Below, in pieces: positions 1 to 4,642 of a DNA stretch of 5,172 nucleotides. Every line of letters starts with the position of its first letter. Position 1 is the stretch's first letter. The translations under genes and the position numbers were made by a program. Source of the DNA: CAYWEP01 sp964613075 (GTDB lineage Bacteria; Patescibacteriota; Microgenomatia; Levybacterales; UBA12049); NCBI GenBank assembly GCA_964613075.1, contig CAZTFV010000073.1, positions 1 through 5,172 of the forward strand. The letters are read 5' to 3'. Under the pieces are notes generated by a model. The model ran no database searches. It was given only the letters and a program-made list of their open reading frames with translations, and was not told the DNA's origin.

Positions 1-196
1 AGTAGCAATCCCCACCTCTTTGGCAGCCGAAGCAGTGCCAAATTTGCCGCTCAGGCGACACAACAAAAGACGGCGTTTTCTCAGCATGAAACGGGCAATT
101 TGCCTTGAAGTTGCGCCCGGCTTTTTTCAGAGGAACAAATTCTGAAACAAAGGAGACAAGATCGATTTTTTCGCGGATTTCTGAGACTTGATCCAT
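1..196 (-). CDS. dnaG: DNA primase DnaG, N-terminal part (runs off the left edge)
   Basis: DnaG synthesises the short RNA primers for DNA replication and works with the replicative helicase at the fork. Only the first 65 codons are present, read leftwards from the ATG whose complement is at 194-196. They cover the N-terminal CHC2-type zinc-binding domain. An entry helix reads REKIDLVSFVSEFVPLKKAG (residues 8-27). Then come CPFH (34-37), EKTPSF (39-44), SPERQ (47-51) and HCFGC (54-58) followed by GGD. The zinc ligands would be C34, H37, C55 and C58, the family arrangement. The start fits the usual DnaG N-terminus, with a few residues before the IREKID-type helix. No SD is visible upstream of the ATG, and the heptamer repeat begins almost at the start codon. 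The gene is divergent from the HAD gene. The family call is firm; the TOPRIM catalytic and helicase-binding domains lie outside the window. Confidence 0.93.
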   Translation of the reverse strand, partial: MDQVSEIREKIDLVSFVSEFVPLKKAGRNFKANCPFHAEKTPSFVVSPERQIWHCFGCQRGGDCY

Positions 197-199
197 ATT

Positions 200-311
200 T
201 TGATTTGATGATTGACGCTTGATGCTTGAAGTTGGATATTGAGGTTGGAGGTTTGAAAATAGAAGTCTACCTTCTAGCTTCTAACTTCAAATTCTAACTT
301 CTAGTTTCTAT
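200..311. repeat. Strand-symmetric array of degenerate 7-nt units
   Basis: This fills most of the 194-base gap between dnaG and the HAD gene. The left arm (about 205-265) is a run of units of the type TTGAxGx, for example TTGATGA at 205, TTGACGC at 212, TTGATGC at 219 and TTGAAGT at 226, drifting to TTGGAGG at 245 and TAGAAG at 260. The right arm (271-311) is pyrimidine-rich: CTTCTAG at 271, CTTCTAA at 278, CTTCAAA at 285, a 6-nt unit TTCTAA at 292 and CTTCTAG at 298. The arms are roughly reverse complements converging on 266-270. Perfect inverted matches include TAGAAG 260-265 with CTTCTA 271-276, TTTGAA 252-257 with TTCAAA 286-291, and TTGAAGTT 226-233 with AACTTCAA 283-290. No reading frame of interest was found here. 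The array could be a decaying intergenic repeat, a structured leader or terminator region for the divergent genes, or slippage-generated low-complexity DNA. Confidence 0.75.
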
Positions 312-390
312 TGTCCATCCTCAATACTGCCTGGCTATTGTACCACTCCGCACTTGTATTGCAACTGAAGGCAGACTAAAATACAAACGC

Positions 391-1146
391 ATGAAATACA
401 AGCTTTTAATTCTTGATGTTGACGGAACAATTGTTCCATATGTAAAAGGTGCTCTTCCATCACCCCGCGTTACGCAGGCAATCCGCAAGGCCTACCATAA
501 AGTTCGTGTGTGTTTTGCAACCGGCAGACCTCTTTCTATGATGGAAGATATCTTCTCGCATCTTAAGATGTCCGGTCACGCGATCCTCAACGACGGCGCG
601 CAGGTTATAGATATTAAAACTAAAAAAACACTCTATGAAAGAGCTATGAAAAAAAATGATGTGAAAACTGTCGTATCAATCTTACAAAATGAAGGTATAT
701 CGTTTTTCCTAAATGACAGTATGCACGATGATATCGCTGAAAAGATTCCCCCAAGAAGAAAAATTCTAAATATCTTCACCATGCACGAAATGACAGAAGA
801 AGAATCAGACAGGCTTCTTACCAAACTAACACACATACCGACAATTAAAGTAAGTAAAACCCACTACGGCGCAGAAGAAAGCTTTGAATTGCTCATTAGC
901 CACCAGGAAGCAACCAAATTGCACGGCATTTACGAAGTTGCAAAGTTCCTGCGCGTTAAGAAAAGTGAAATTATCGGTATCGGCGACAGTGGTAATGACT
1001 TCCAGTTACTCATGGCCTGCGGTAAGAAAATAGCGATGGGCAATGCGATTGACGATCTAAAAGCAATTGCCGATTACGTCGCGCCGAGCGTTGAAGAAGA
1101 CGGCGCAGCAGATGTTATAGAGAAATTTATTTTAGATAAGAGTTGA
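391..1146 (+). CDS. Cof-type HAD family phosphatase (class IIB cap), substrate unknown
   Basis: This 251-residue protein is a haloacid dehalogenase superfamily hydrolase, presumably a cytosolic Mg2+-dependent phosphatase that removes phosphate through an aspartyl-phosphate intermediate. All four HAD motifs are visible: motif I DVDGT at 9-13 (nucleophile D9, acid/base D11), motif II ATGRP at 43-47 (T44), motif III lysine probably K176 in EATKLHGI, and motif IV GDSGND at 198-203, followed by AMGNA at 215-219. The segment between motifs II and III (about 80-170) is the size of a C2 (IIB) cap, and the length is normal for Cof-like enzymes. The ATG sits directly before a typical KLLILDVDGT start and there is no in-frame ATG, GTG or TTG nearby upstream. 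No SD is within reach; GAAGG at 367-371 is 19 bases away. It lies 40 bases upstream of purB. Cof-like enzymes act on sugar phosphates, nucleotides or cofactors, so a link to purine metabolism is only positional inference. Confidence 0.88.
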   Translation: MKYKLLILDVDGTIVPYVKGALPSPRVTQAIRKAYHKVRVCFATGRPLSMMEDIFSHLKMSGHAILNDGAQVIDIKTKKTLYERAMKKNDVKTVVSILQNEGISFFLNDSMHDDIAEKIPPRRKILNIFTMHEMTEEESDRLLTKLTHIPTIKVSKTHYGAEESFELLISHQEATKLHGIYEVAKFLRVKKSEIIGIGDSGNDFQLLMACGKKIAMGNAIDDLKAIADYVAPSVEEDGAADVIEKFILDKS

Positions 1147-1171
1147 TAGTTCCCAATAGGTGTAATATAAT
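1143..1171 (+). promoter_or_regulatory. sigma70-like promoter of purB
   Basis: A -35 box TTGATA (1143-1148, five of six consensus bases) and a perfect -10 box TATAAT (1166-1171) are separated by exactly 17 bases. The -35 box overlaps the stop codon of the HAD gene. The predicted transcription start is about 1178, giving a leader of only about 9 bases before the purB ATG and no room for an SD. A second TATAAT at 1178-1183 lacks a matching -35 and would start inside the gene, so it was not chosen. The promoter is seen by motif and spacing only; there is no expression evidence. Confidence 0.6.
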
Positions 1172-1181
1172 ATAGCCTATA
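1171..1181. promoter_or_regulatory. 11-bp palindrome over the purB transcription start (possible operator)
   Basis: TATAG-C-CTATA is a perfect 5-bp inverted repeat around one central base. It begins at the last base of the -10 box and spans the predicted start site near 1178. A slightly wider pair, ATAGG at 1156-1160 and CCTAT at 1176-1180, brackets the -10 box. Either could bind a repressor of purine genes, but AT-rich DNA produces short palindromes often, so this is weak. Confidence 0.2.
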
Positions 1182-1186
1182 ATCTT

Positions 1187-2578
1187 ATGCCGCAACAAAG
1201 CGCACACCCTTTGACGCAATTGACAGCGCTTTCACCCCTTGATGGCCGTTATCGTGAAGAAATAAAAAATTTAACCAATTATATCTGCGAATTCAGCCTC
1301 ATCCGCACCAGATTGACTCTTGAAGCACAATACCTCATGGCTCTCTCACAAGCTGGAATTATAAGAACGCTAACCGCTGATGAAATAAAACTATTATCTG
1401 ATTTAAGCAACAAATTCACCCTTAAGGAGGCTGAAAAAGTCAAAAAGCTTGAGGAAAAAACCAAGCATGATGTTAAAGCAATGGAACTTGTTTTTCGTGA
1501 TCTGGTGAAAAATACATCGCTTGTCGACTCCGTTGAGATGATCCACTTCGGCCTGACATCAGAAGATATCAATAACCTTGCCTACCGCCTTATGTTCAAA
1601 AGAGCAACGAACCAAGTAATCATCCCTGCGCTGAAAGAAATACTATTACTACTAACCAAGTTTGCGCGGGAATATAAAAATACACCGATGCTTGCCCGCA
1701 CCCACGGCCAGCCGGCTGCTCCGACAACACTTGGTAAAGAAATAGCCGTATTTGCATCGCGTCTCAGTAAAGAATTGAATCAGTTGCAAAACGCAAAATT
1801 GACAGGCAAGCTCTCAGGCGCAGTCGGCAACTTCAATGCGCTTTTTCTTGCCTATCCAGACACCGACTGGCCACAATTCTCTAAAGGATTCGTCCAGTCT
1901 CTCGGTCTTTCCCCAATCACCCTAACCACCCAAATCAATCCCAACGACGATATCGTCGCATTTCTCCAAATCTACCAACGGACCAACAACATTTTATTGG
2001 ACATTGACCAAGATATGTGGCGTTATATAAGCGATAATTGGTTCATGCAAGAAGTCAAAAAAGAAGAAGTCGGATCCTCCACAATGCCGCAAAAAGTGAA
2101 TCCCATCCGTTTTGAAAATTCGGAAGGCAATCTCGGCCTGGCAAACAGCTTAATTGAGTTTATGGTTCGCAAACTTCCTATCTCTCGCCTGCAACGCGAT
2201 CTCTCAGATAGCACGGTCATCCGCAATCTTGGAACGGTCCTTGGCTACTCTTTCCTTGCATACAAAAATACACTCGATGGCCTAACCCGGGTAAAGCCAA
2301 ATATCGAGCAAATAAAAGAAGATCTCAATAAGGACTGGTCTATTCTGGCAGAAGCAGTCCAGACACTCTTGCGAAAAGAAGGGATTGAGGATCCGTACTC
2401 GCTTATCAAATCCCTCACCCGCGGCAAACATATCGGAAAAGAAGAATGGCAGGAGCGGATCGCAACACTTCCCACAAACGAAAAAATTAAACAGCAATTA
2501 ACAGCTCTTACTCCCGAAACCTATACCGGCCTCGCAGCAGAACTCGTTGAAGAAAACCTTGAGGACATGCAAAAATAG
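1187..2578 (+). CDS. purB: Adenylosuccinate lyase PurB (E. coli-type subfamily)
   Basis: PurB is a cytosolic homotetrameric lyase of the fumarase/aspartase superfamily. It releases fumarate from SAICAR to give AICAR (IMP pathway) and from adenylosuccinate to give AMP. The 463 residues match the E. coli subfamily length (456) and layout: LSPLDGRY at 15-22, KHDVKAME at 93-100, HFGLTSEDINNL at 120-131, ARTHGQPAAPTTLGKE at 170-185 (general acid H173), GAVGNFNA at 211-218, the catalytic loop with GSSTMPQKVNP at 296-306 (base probably S297 or S298) and FENSEGNLGLAN at 309-320. Position 219 is Leu where the E. coli enzyme has His (NAH), and R308 replaces Asp in NPIDFEN. The ATG is chosen because it stands about 15 residues before the conserved SPLDGRY block, close to the E. 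coli spacing. No SD precedes it; the leader would be about 9 bases. It is followed by purE after 31 bases and probably cotranscribed with it. Confidence 0.96.
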   Translation: MPQQSAHPLTQLTALSPLDGRYREEIKNLTNYICEFSLIRTRLTLEAQYLMALSQAGIIRTLTADEIKLLSDLSNKFTLKEAEKVKKLEEKTKHDVKAMELVFRDLVKNTSLVDSVEMIHFGLTSEDINNLAYRLMFKRATNQVIIPALKEILLLLTKFAREYKNTPMLARTHGQPAAPTTLGKEIAVFASRLSKELNQLQNAKLTGKLSGAVGNFNALFLAYPDTDWPQFSKGFVQSLGLSPITLTTQINPNDDIVAFLQIYQRTNNILLDIDQDMWRYISDNWFMQEVKKEEVGSSTMPQKVNPIRFENSEGNLGLANSLIEFMVRKLPISRLQRDLSDSTVIRNLGTVLGYSFLAYKNTLDGLTRVKPNIEQIKEDLNKDWSILAEAVQTLLRKEGIEDPYSLIKSLTRGKHIGKEEWQERIATLPTNEKIKQQLTALTPETYTGLAAELVEENLEDMQK

Positions 2579-2600
2579 GAAACATTTGCTACAATCAATC

Positions 2601-2604
2601 AGGA
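2601..2604 (+). promoter_or_regulatory. Ribosome binding site that sets the purE start
   Basis: AGGA lies five bases before the ATG at 2610, the only plausible SD for purE. It supports the start at 2610 over the in-frame ATG at 2547, which lies inside the end of purB and would add 21 residues absent from known PurE proteins. Confidence 0.6.
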
Positions 2605-2609
2605 AACTT

Positions 2610-3128
2610 ATGACCAAATCACTCGTTGCAATTATTGCCGCATCAGATTCTGACCTTCCTGTTATAACCCAAGCTGCAAAGGTACTTGAACAATTTAACA
2701 TCCCCTATGATATAACAATTTCCTCAGCCCACAGATCACCGGAGCAAACAGTTTCATATGTACGACAAGCGCACAAGGGTGGGGTAAAAATTATTATTGC
2801 CGGAGCATCGCTTGCTGCACATTTAGCAGGCGCTGTTGCCGCGCGCTTTCCACTTCCGGTTATCGGCATTCCTTTAAAAGGTGGTGCACTTGCCGGGGCA
2901 GATGCGTTATATGCAACCGTCCAGATGCCCCCCGGTGTCCCTGTTGCAACTGTCGGCATCGATAACGCCCAAAACGCCGGTTTGCTTGCTGTACAAATAC
3001 TCGCAACTAGCAATGAAACTCTTGAGAAAAAATTCATTAACTACAAAAAAAAGCTGGCTGATAAAGTAGCAGAAAAAGCAGAAAAATTAGAGAAGGTAAA
3101 ATACAGGAAGTATCTGGAAAATAAATAG
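2610..3128 (+). CDS. purE: Phosphoribosylaminoimidazole carboxylase, catalytic subunit PurE (class I)
   Basis: PurE makes 4-carboxy-AIR (CAIR). Class I bacterial enzymes do so by rearranging N5-CAIR made by PurK, and they form octamers in the cytosol. With the start at 2610 the protein has 172 residues, near E. coli PurE (169). Landmarks are VAIIAASDSD at 6-15 (family GSxSD nucleotide-phosphate loop), SAHRSP at 39-44 (catalytic-site H41), IIIAGASLAAHLAG at 61-74 and ALYATVQMPPGVPVATVGID at 99-118. The VQMPPG block marks it as class I rather than the class II CO2-using type. Oddities: Ala11 stands where the loop normally has Gly, and the usual GAGGAAHLPG is GASLAAHLAG. The C-terminal tail (about 137-172) is very Lys/Glu-rich and probably helical. 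The gene follows purB by 31 bases. Its stop is one base from the end of a convergent small gene, with no terminator between. No purK is in the window. Confidence 0.93.
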   Translation: MTKSLVAIIAASDSDLPVITQAAKVLEQFNIPYDITISSAHRSPEQTVSYVRQAHKGGVKIIIAGASLAAHLAGAVAARFPLPVIGIPLKGGALAGADALYATVQMPPGVPVATVGIDNAQNAGLLAVQILATSNETLEKKFINYKKKLADKVAEKAEKLEKVKYRKYLENK

Positions 3129-3129
3129 C

Positions 3130-3252
3130 TTACTTTTCAGAGCGTTTTTGGCGAGAAGGCTTTCTATAGAAGGCAATATAGGTAAGCAAAACAACTATGA
3201 ATAGCAAAAAAGACATGACCCAAACATTGTTTGCAAGATTTGTAACGTCCAT
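3130..3252 (-). CDS. Tiny single-pass membrane protein, 40 aa, paralogue of its upstream neighbour
   Basis: The protein begins MDVTNLANNV, has one hydrophobic segment (about 11-29, WVMSFLLFIVVLLTYIAFY) and ends in a short basic tail with RKPSRQKR (30-37). The positive-inside rule predicts N-out, C-in. I do not recognise the family. The size and shape recall CcoQ/FixQ-like small oxidase subunits and many other one-helix proteins, but no diagnostic motif is seen. It is supported as a real gene by a strong SD (AAGGAG, complement of 3260-3265, seven bases from the ATG), by its ATG directly abutting the stop of the 44-aa gene, and by clear similarity to that gene: M1, L6-A7-N8-N9, M13, I19-V20, L22-L23, Y25-I26 and F28 are identical without gaps. 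It is the last gene of a three-gene minus-strand cluster and ends one base from the purE stop. Confidence 0.72.
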   Translation of the reverse strand: MDVTNLANNVWVMSFLLFIVVLLTYIAFYRKPSRQKRSEK

Positions 3253-3387
3253 TTATGAACTCCTTTCCCTCCTCTGTCGTTTATGCTCAACTTTGCCTTT
3301 AAAAAAGGTAATATACACCAACAAAAACACTATCAAAAATATCCCGTACATGAAGGTAATATTATTTGCTAACTCTCGAAATTCCAT
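3253..3387 (-). CDS. Tiny single-pass membrane protein, 44 aa, paralogue of its downstream neighbour
   Basis: The sequence opens MEFRELANNI, followed by one membrane helix (about 12-29, FMYGIFLIVFLLVYITFF) and a strongly basic tail (KGKVEHKRQRRERSS, 30-44), predicting C-in topology. The family is not recognised. Its ATG (complement of 3385-3387) shares one base with the TAA stop of the 66-aa gene (TAATG), a classic translational-coupling arrangement, and AAGGA sits five bases upstream. Its own stop is followed at once by the ATG of the 40-aa gene. About 13 of the first 28 residues match that gene without gaps, so the two probably arose by tandem duplication. Presumably both sit in the cytoplasmic membrane, perhaps as subunits of one small complex with the 66-aa protein; this is inference. 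Confidence 0.72.
   Translation of the reverse strand: MEFRELANNITFMYGIFLIVFLLVYITFFKGKVEHKRQRRERSS
3260..3275 (-). promoter_or_regulatory. Strong ribosome binding region for the 40-aa gene
   Basis: Read on the minus strand this is AGAGGAGGGAAAGGAG. It holds two SD-like cores, AGGAGG and AAGGAG, the nearer one seven bases from the ATG. It lies inside the coding end of the 44-aa gene. It shows that this genome does use SD-led initiation, in contrast to purB and purF here. Confidence 0.65.
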
Positions 3388-3587
3388 TACTTTCCTTCCT
3401 CTCGCAATTTCTTGGCGAAAACCAGTGATACGATACCAGAGATGATTCTCAGTGTCAATAATATTACATCTACAATGCTTCGCACAGGATCTGCAAACTG
3501 CTCAATGAGCACAAAACTAAACCATGCGGCTGCCAAATTGACGAAGAAGTCTGAAAGGACGCTTGCCCAGCCTTTAGAAATGCGCAT
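3387..3587 (-). CDS. Small two-helix membrane protein, 66 aa, first gene of the micro-operon
   Basis: Two hydrophobic stretches are visible, about residues 14-28 (FFVNLAAAWFSFVLI) and 38-58 (IVDVILLTLRIISGIVSLVFA). They are separated by a short polar loop EQFADPVRS (29-37). The N-terminus (R2, K5) and the C-terminus (KKLREEGK) are basic, so a hairpin with both ends in the cytoplasm is likely. I do not recognise the family and assign no function. It is taken as real because its frame continues without a gap into the 44-aa gene (one-base overlap), which has its own SD, and because a TATAAT box lies 15 bases before its ATG on the minus strand. Overlapping plus-strand frames here lack such support. 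No strong SD precedes it (only GAG in AATAGAGCT). It is divergent from purC. Confidence 0.68.
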   Translation of the reverse strand: MRISKGWASVLSDFFVNLAAAWFSFVLIEQFADPVRSIVDVILLTLRIISGIVSLVFAKKLREEGK

Positions 3588-3602
3588 AGCTCTATTCTTA
3601 AC

Positions 3603-3629
3603 ATTATATTAGCAGTAAATACTTTTCAA
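3603..3629 (-). promoter_or_regulatory. Probable promoter of the membrane micro-operon
   Basis: On the minus strand TTGAAA (complement of 3624-3629) and a perfect TATAAT (complement of 3603-3608) are 15 bases apart, two fewer than ideal. The start would fall near 3596, about 9 bases before the ATG. The same bases read on the plus strand give TATATT (3605-3610), a possible weak -10 for purC, so the two divergent units may share one AT-rich promoter core. Confidence 0.4.
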
Positions 3630-3644
3630 CGAAATACAAAACTA

Positions 3645-4589
3645 ATGAAAATTATAAAAACAGTTAACCTCAAAGGATTGGGCAAAAAGCTGCACGGTAA
3701 AGTCCGCGACTTCTATATTGTCGGTGCTAAAAGAATCATTATTACCACAGACCGGCAATCAGCGTTTGACGTTATCTTAGGCCACATTCCGCACAAGGGC
3801 CAGGTCTTAAATCAGCTCTCTGAATTCTGGTTTAAAAAAACGAAAAATATCATCCCAAACCACATGGTATCGGTTCCCGATCCCAATGTTATGGTCGTTT
3901 TGGATACCAAGCCGATTCTTGTCGAGATGGTTGTACGGGGTTATATGACAGGTGTCACCGTGACTGCCATCTGGCCGTCGTACCAACGAGGCGAACGCAT
4001 AATTTACGGCATCAAATTCCCAGATGGCTTGAAGAAAAACGACAAATTACCTATGCCTGTTATCACACCTACCTATCACGGCGATATTACCGGTAAAGGC
4101 GGACACGACACGCGTCTGACCAAAAAAGAAATTCTGGCCAAAAAACTCGTGCCGAAAAAGACATATGAGCAAATGGAGAAAGCATCGCTTGCGCTTTTCA
4201 AATTCGGTCAGAAATGGTGCGAAAAACACGGACTTATCCTTGTGGACACCAAATACGAATTCGGGTTGTATAAAAACAAACTCATCTTAATTGACGAGAT
4301 CCATACGCCCGACTCTTCCCGATTTTGGATCAAAAAAACCTATAAAGAACGTATCGCAAAAGGGCTTGAGCCTGAGAATTTTGACAAAGAATTTTTGCGC
4401 CTCTGGTACGCAGAGCGAGGCTACAAAGGCGACGGTAAGCCTCCGCCAATGCCTGAAAGCCTGGTAAAAAAAGTGAGCAAGCGATATATTGATGTGTATA
4501 AAAAAATAACGGGAAAACCATTTCACCCCACAAAAAGTACTGACATTGAAAAGTGCATACGGCATAATCTACAAAAAGCCGGATATTGA
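3645..4589 (+). CDS. purC: SAICAR synthetase PurC (long form)
   Basis: PurC is a cytosolic ATP-dependent ligase joining CAIR to L-aspartate to give SAICAR, the substrate of PurB. Family landmarks are in order: GKVRDFY at 18-24 (ATP-binding start), DRQSAFD at 36-42, VEMVVRGYMTG at 93-103, PTYHGDITGKGGHD at 142-155 (where shorter enzymes have a T-K-GGHD-like substrate loop), VDTKYEFG at 200-207 and DEIHTPDSSRFW at 217-228 (metal and substrate binding). At 314 residues it belongs to the long form, like the yeast Ade1 type of about 306, not the roughly 237-residue E. coli/Bacillus form; the extra length is mainly insertions plus a C-terminal extension (about 240-314). The ATG stands shortly before the usual GKxRD block. 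No SD is visible upstream. It lies 57 bases from the divergent membrane micro-operon and 53 bases from purF. Confidence 0.95.
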   Translation: MKIIKTVNLKGLGKKLHGKVRDFYIVGAKRIIITTDRQSAFDVILGHIPHKGQVLNQLSEFWFKKTKNIIPNHMVSVPDPNVMVVLDTKPILVEMVVRGYMTGVTVTAIWPSYQRGERIIYGIKFPDGLKKNDKLPMPVITPTYHGDITGKGGHDTRLTKKEILAKKLVPKKTYEQMEKASLALFKFGQKWCEKHGLILVDTKYEFGLYKNKLILIDEIHTPDSSRFWIKKTYKERIAKGLEPENFDKEFLRLWYAERGYKGDGKPPPMPESLVKKVSKRYIDVYKKITGKPFHPTKSTDIEKCIRHNLQKAGY

Positions 4590-4607
4590 CATTTTCACGA
4601 CATCTAT

Positions 4608-4636
4608 AAGACAAATTATAAAAAACGTGGTACAAT
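4608..4636 (+). promoter_or_regulatory. Extended -10 promoter of purF, probably leaderless
   Basis: AAGACA (4608-4613, four of six -35 bases) is followed after 17 bases by TACAAT (4631-4636), preceded by TGG, giving an extended -10 (TGnTACAAT). Transcription would begin about seven bases later, at or next to the purF ATG at 4643, so the mRNA would have essentially no leader. No SD is present between the -10 box and the ATG, which agrees. A TTGACA at 4586-4591 over the purC stop has no -10 at a workable distance. Confidence 0.5.
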
Positions 4637-4642
4637 GAATCT

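Noticed and set aside
197..311. CRISPR array in the repeat-rich gap
   Set aside because: The units are about 7 nt, degenerate and contiguous, with no constant repeats of about 30 nt or unique spacers.
359..387. TTGCAA-17-TACAAA upstream of the HAD gene
   Set aside because: Each box matches only four of six bases and the start would fall within or after the ATG, so it is not a supportable promoter call.
1147..1186. Riboswitch or purine-sensing leader before purB
   Set aside because: The gap is only 40 bases and the predicted leader about 9, too short for a purine aptamer.
2587..2595. Extended -10-like TGCTACAAT between purB and purE
   Set aside because: No -35 box at 16-18 bases, and a start near 2602 would cut into the purE SD. 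Cotranscription with purB is simpler.
2547..2609. Longer purE start inside the end of purB
   Set aside because: It would add 21 basic residues unlike any PurE N-terminus, while the ATG at 2610 has an AGGA five bases upstream and begins right before the first conserved strand.
3197..3612. Plus-strand open frames of 82 and 66 codons between purE and purC
   Set aside because: They lie opposite the minus-strand membrane genes, lack SDs and family-like composition, and overlap each other. The minus-strand set has coupling, SDs and paralogy.
4586..4591. Perfect TTGACA over the purC stop codon
   Set aside because: No acceptable -10 box 16-18 bases downstream; the nearest AT boxes are 13 or 23 or more bases away.
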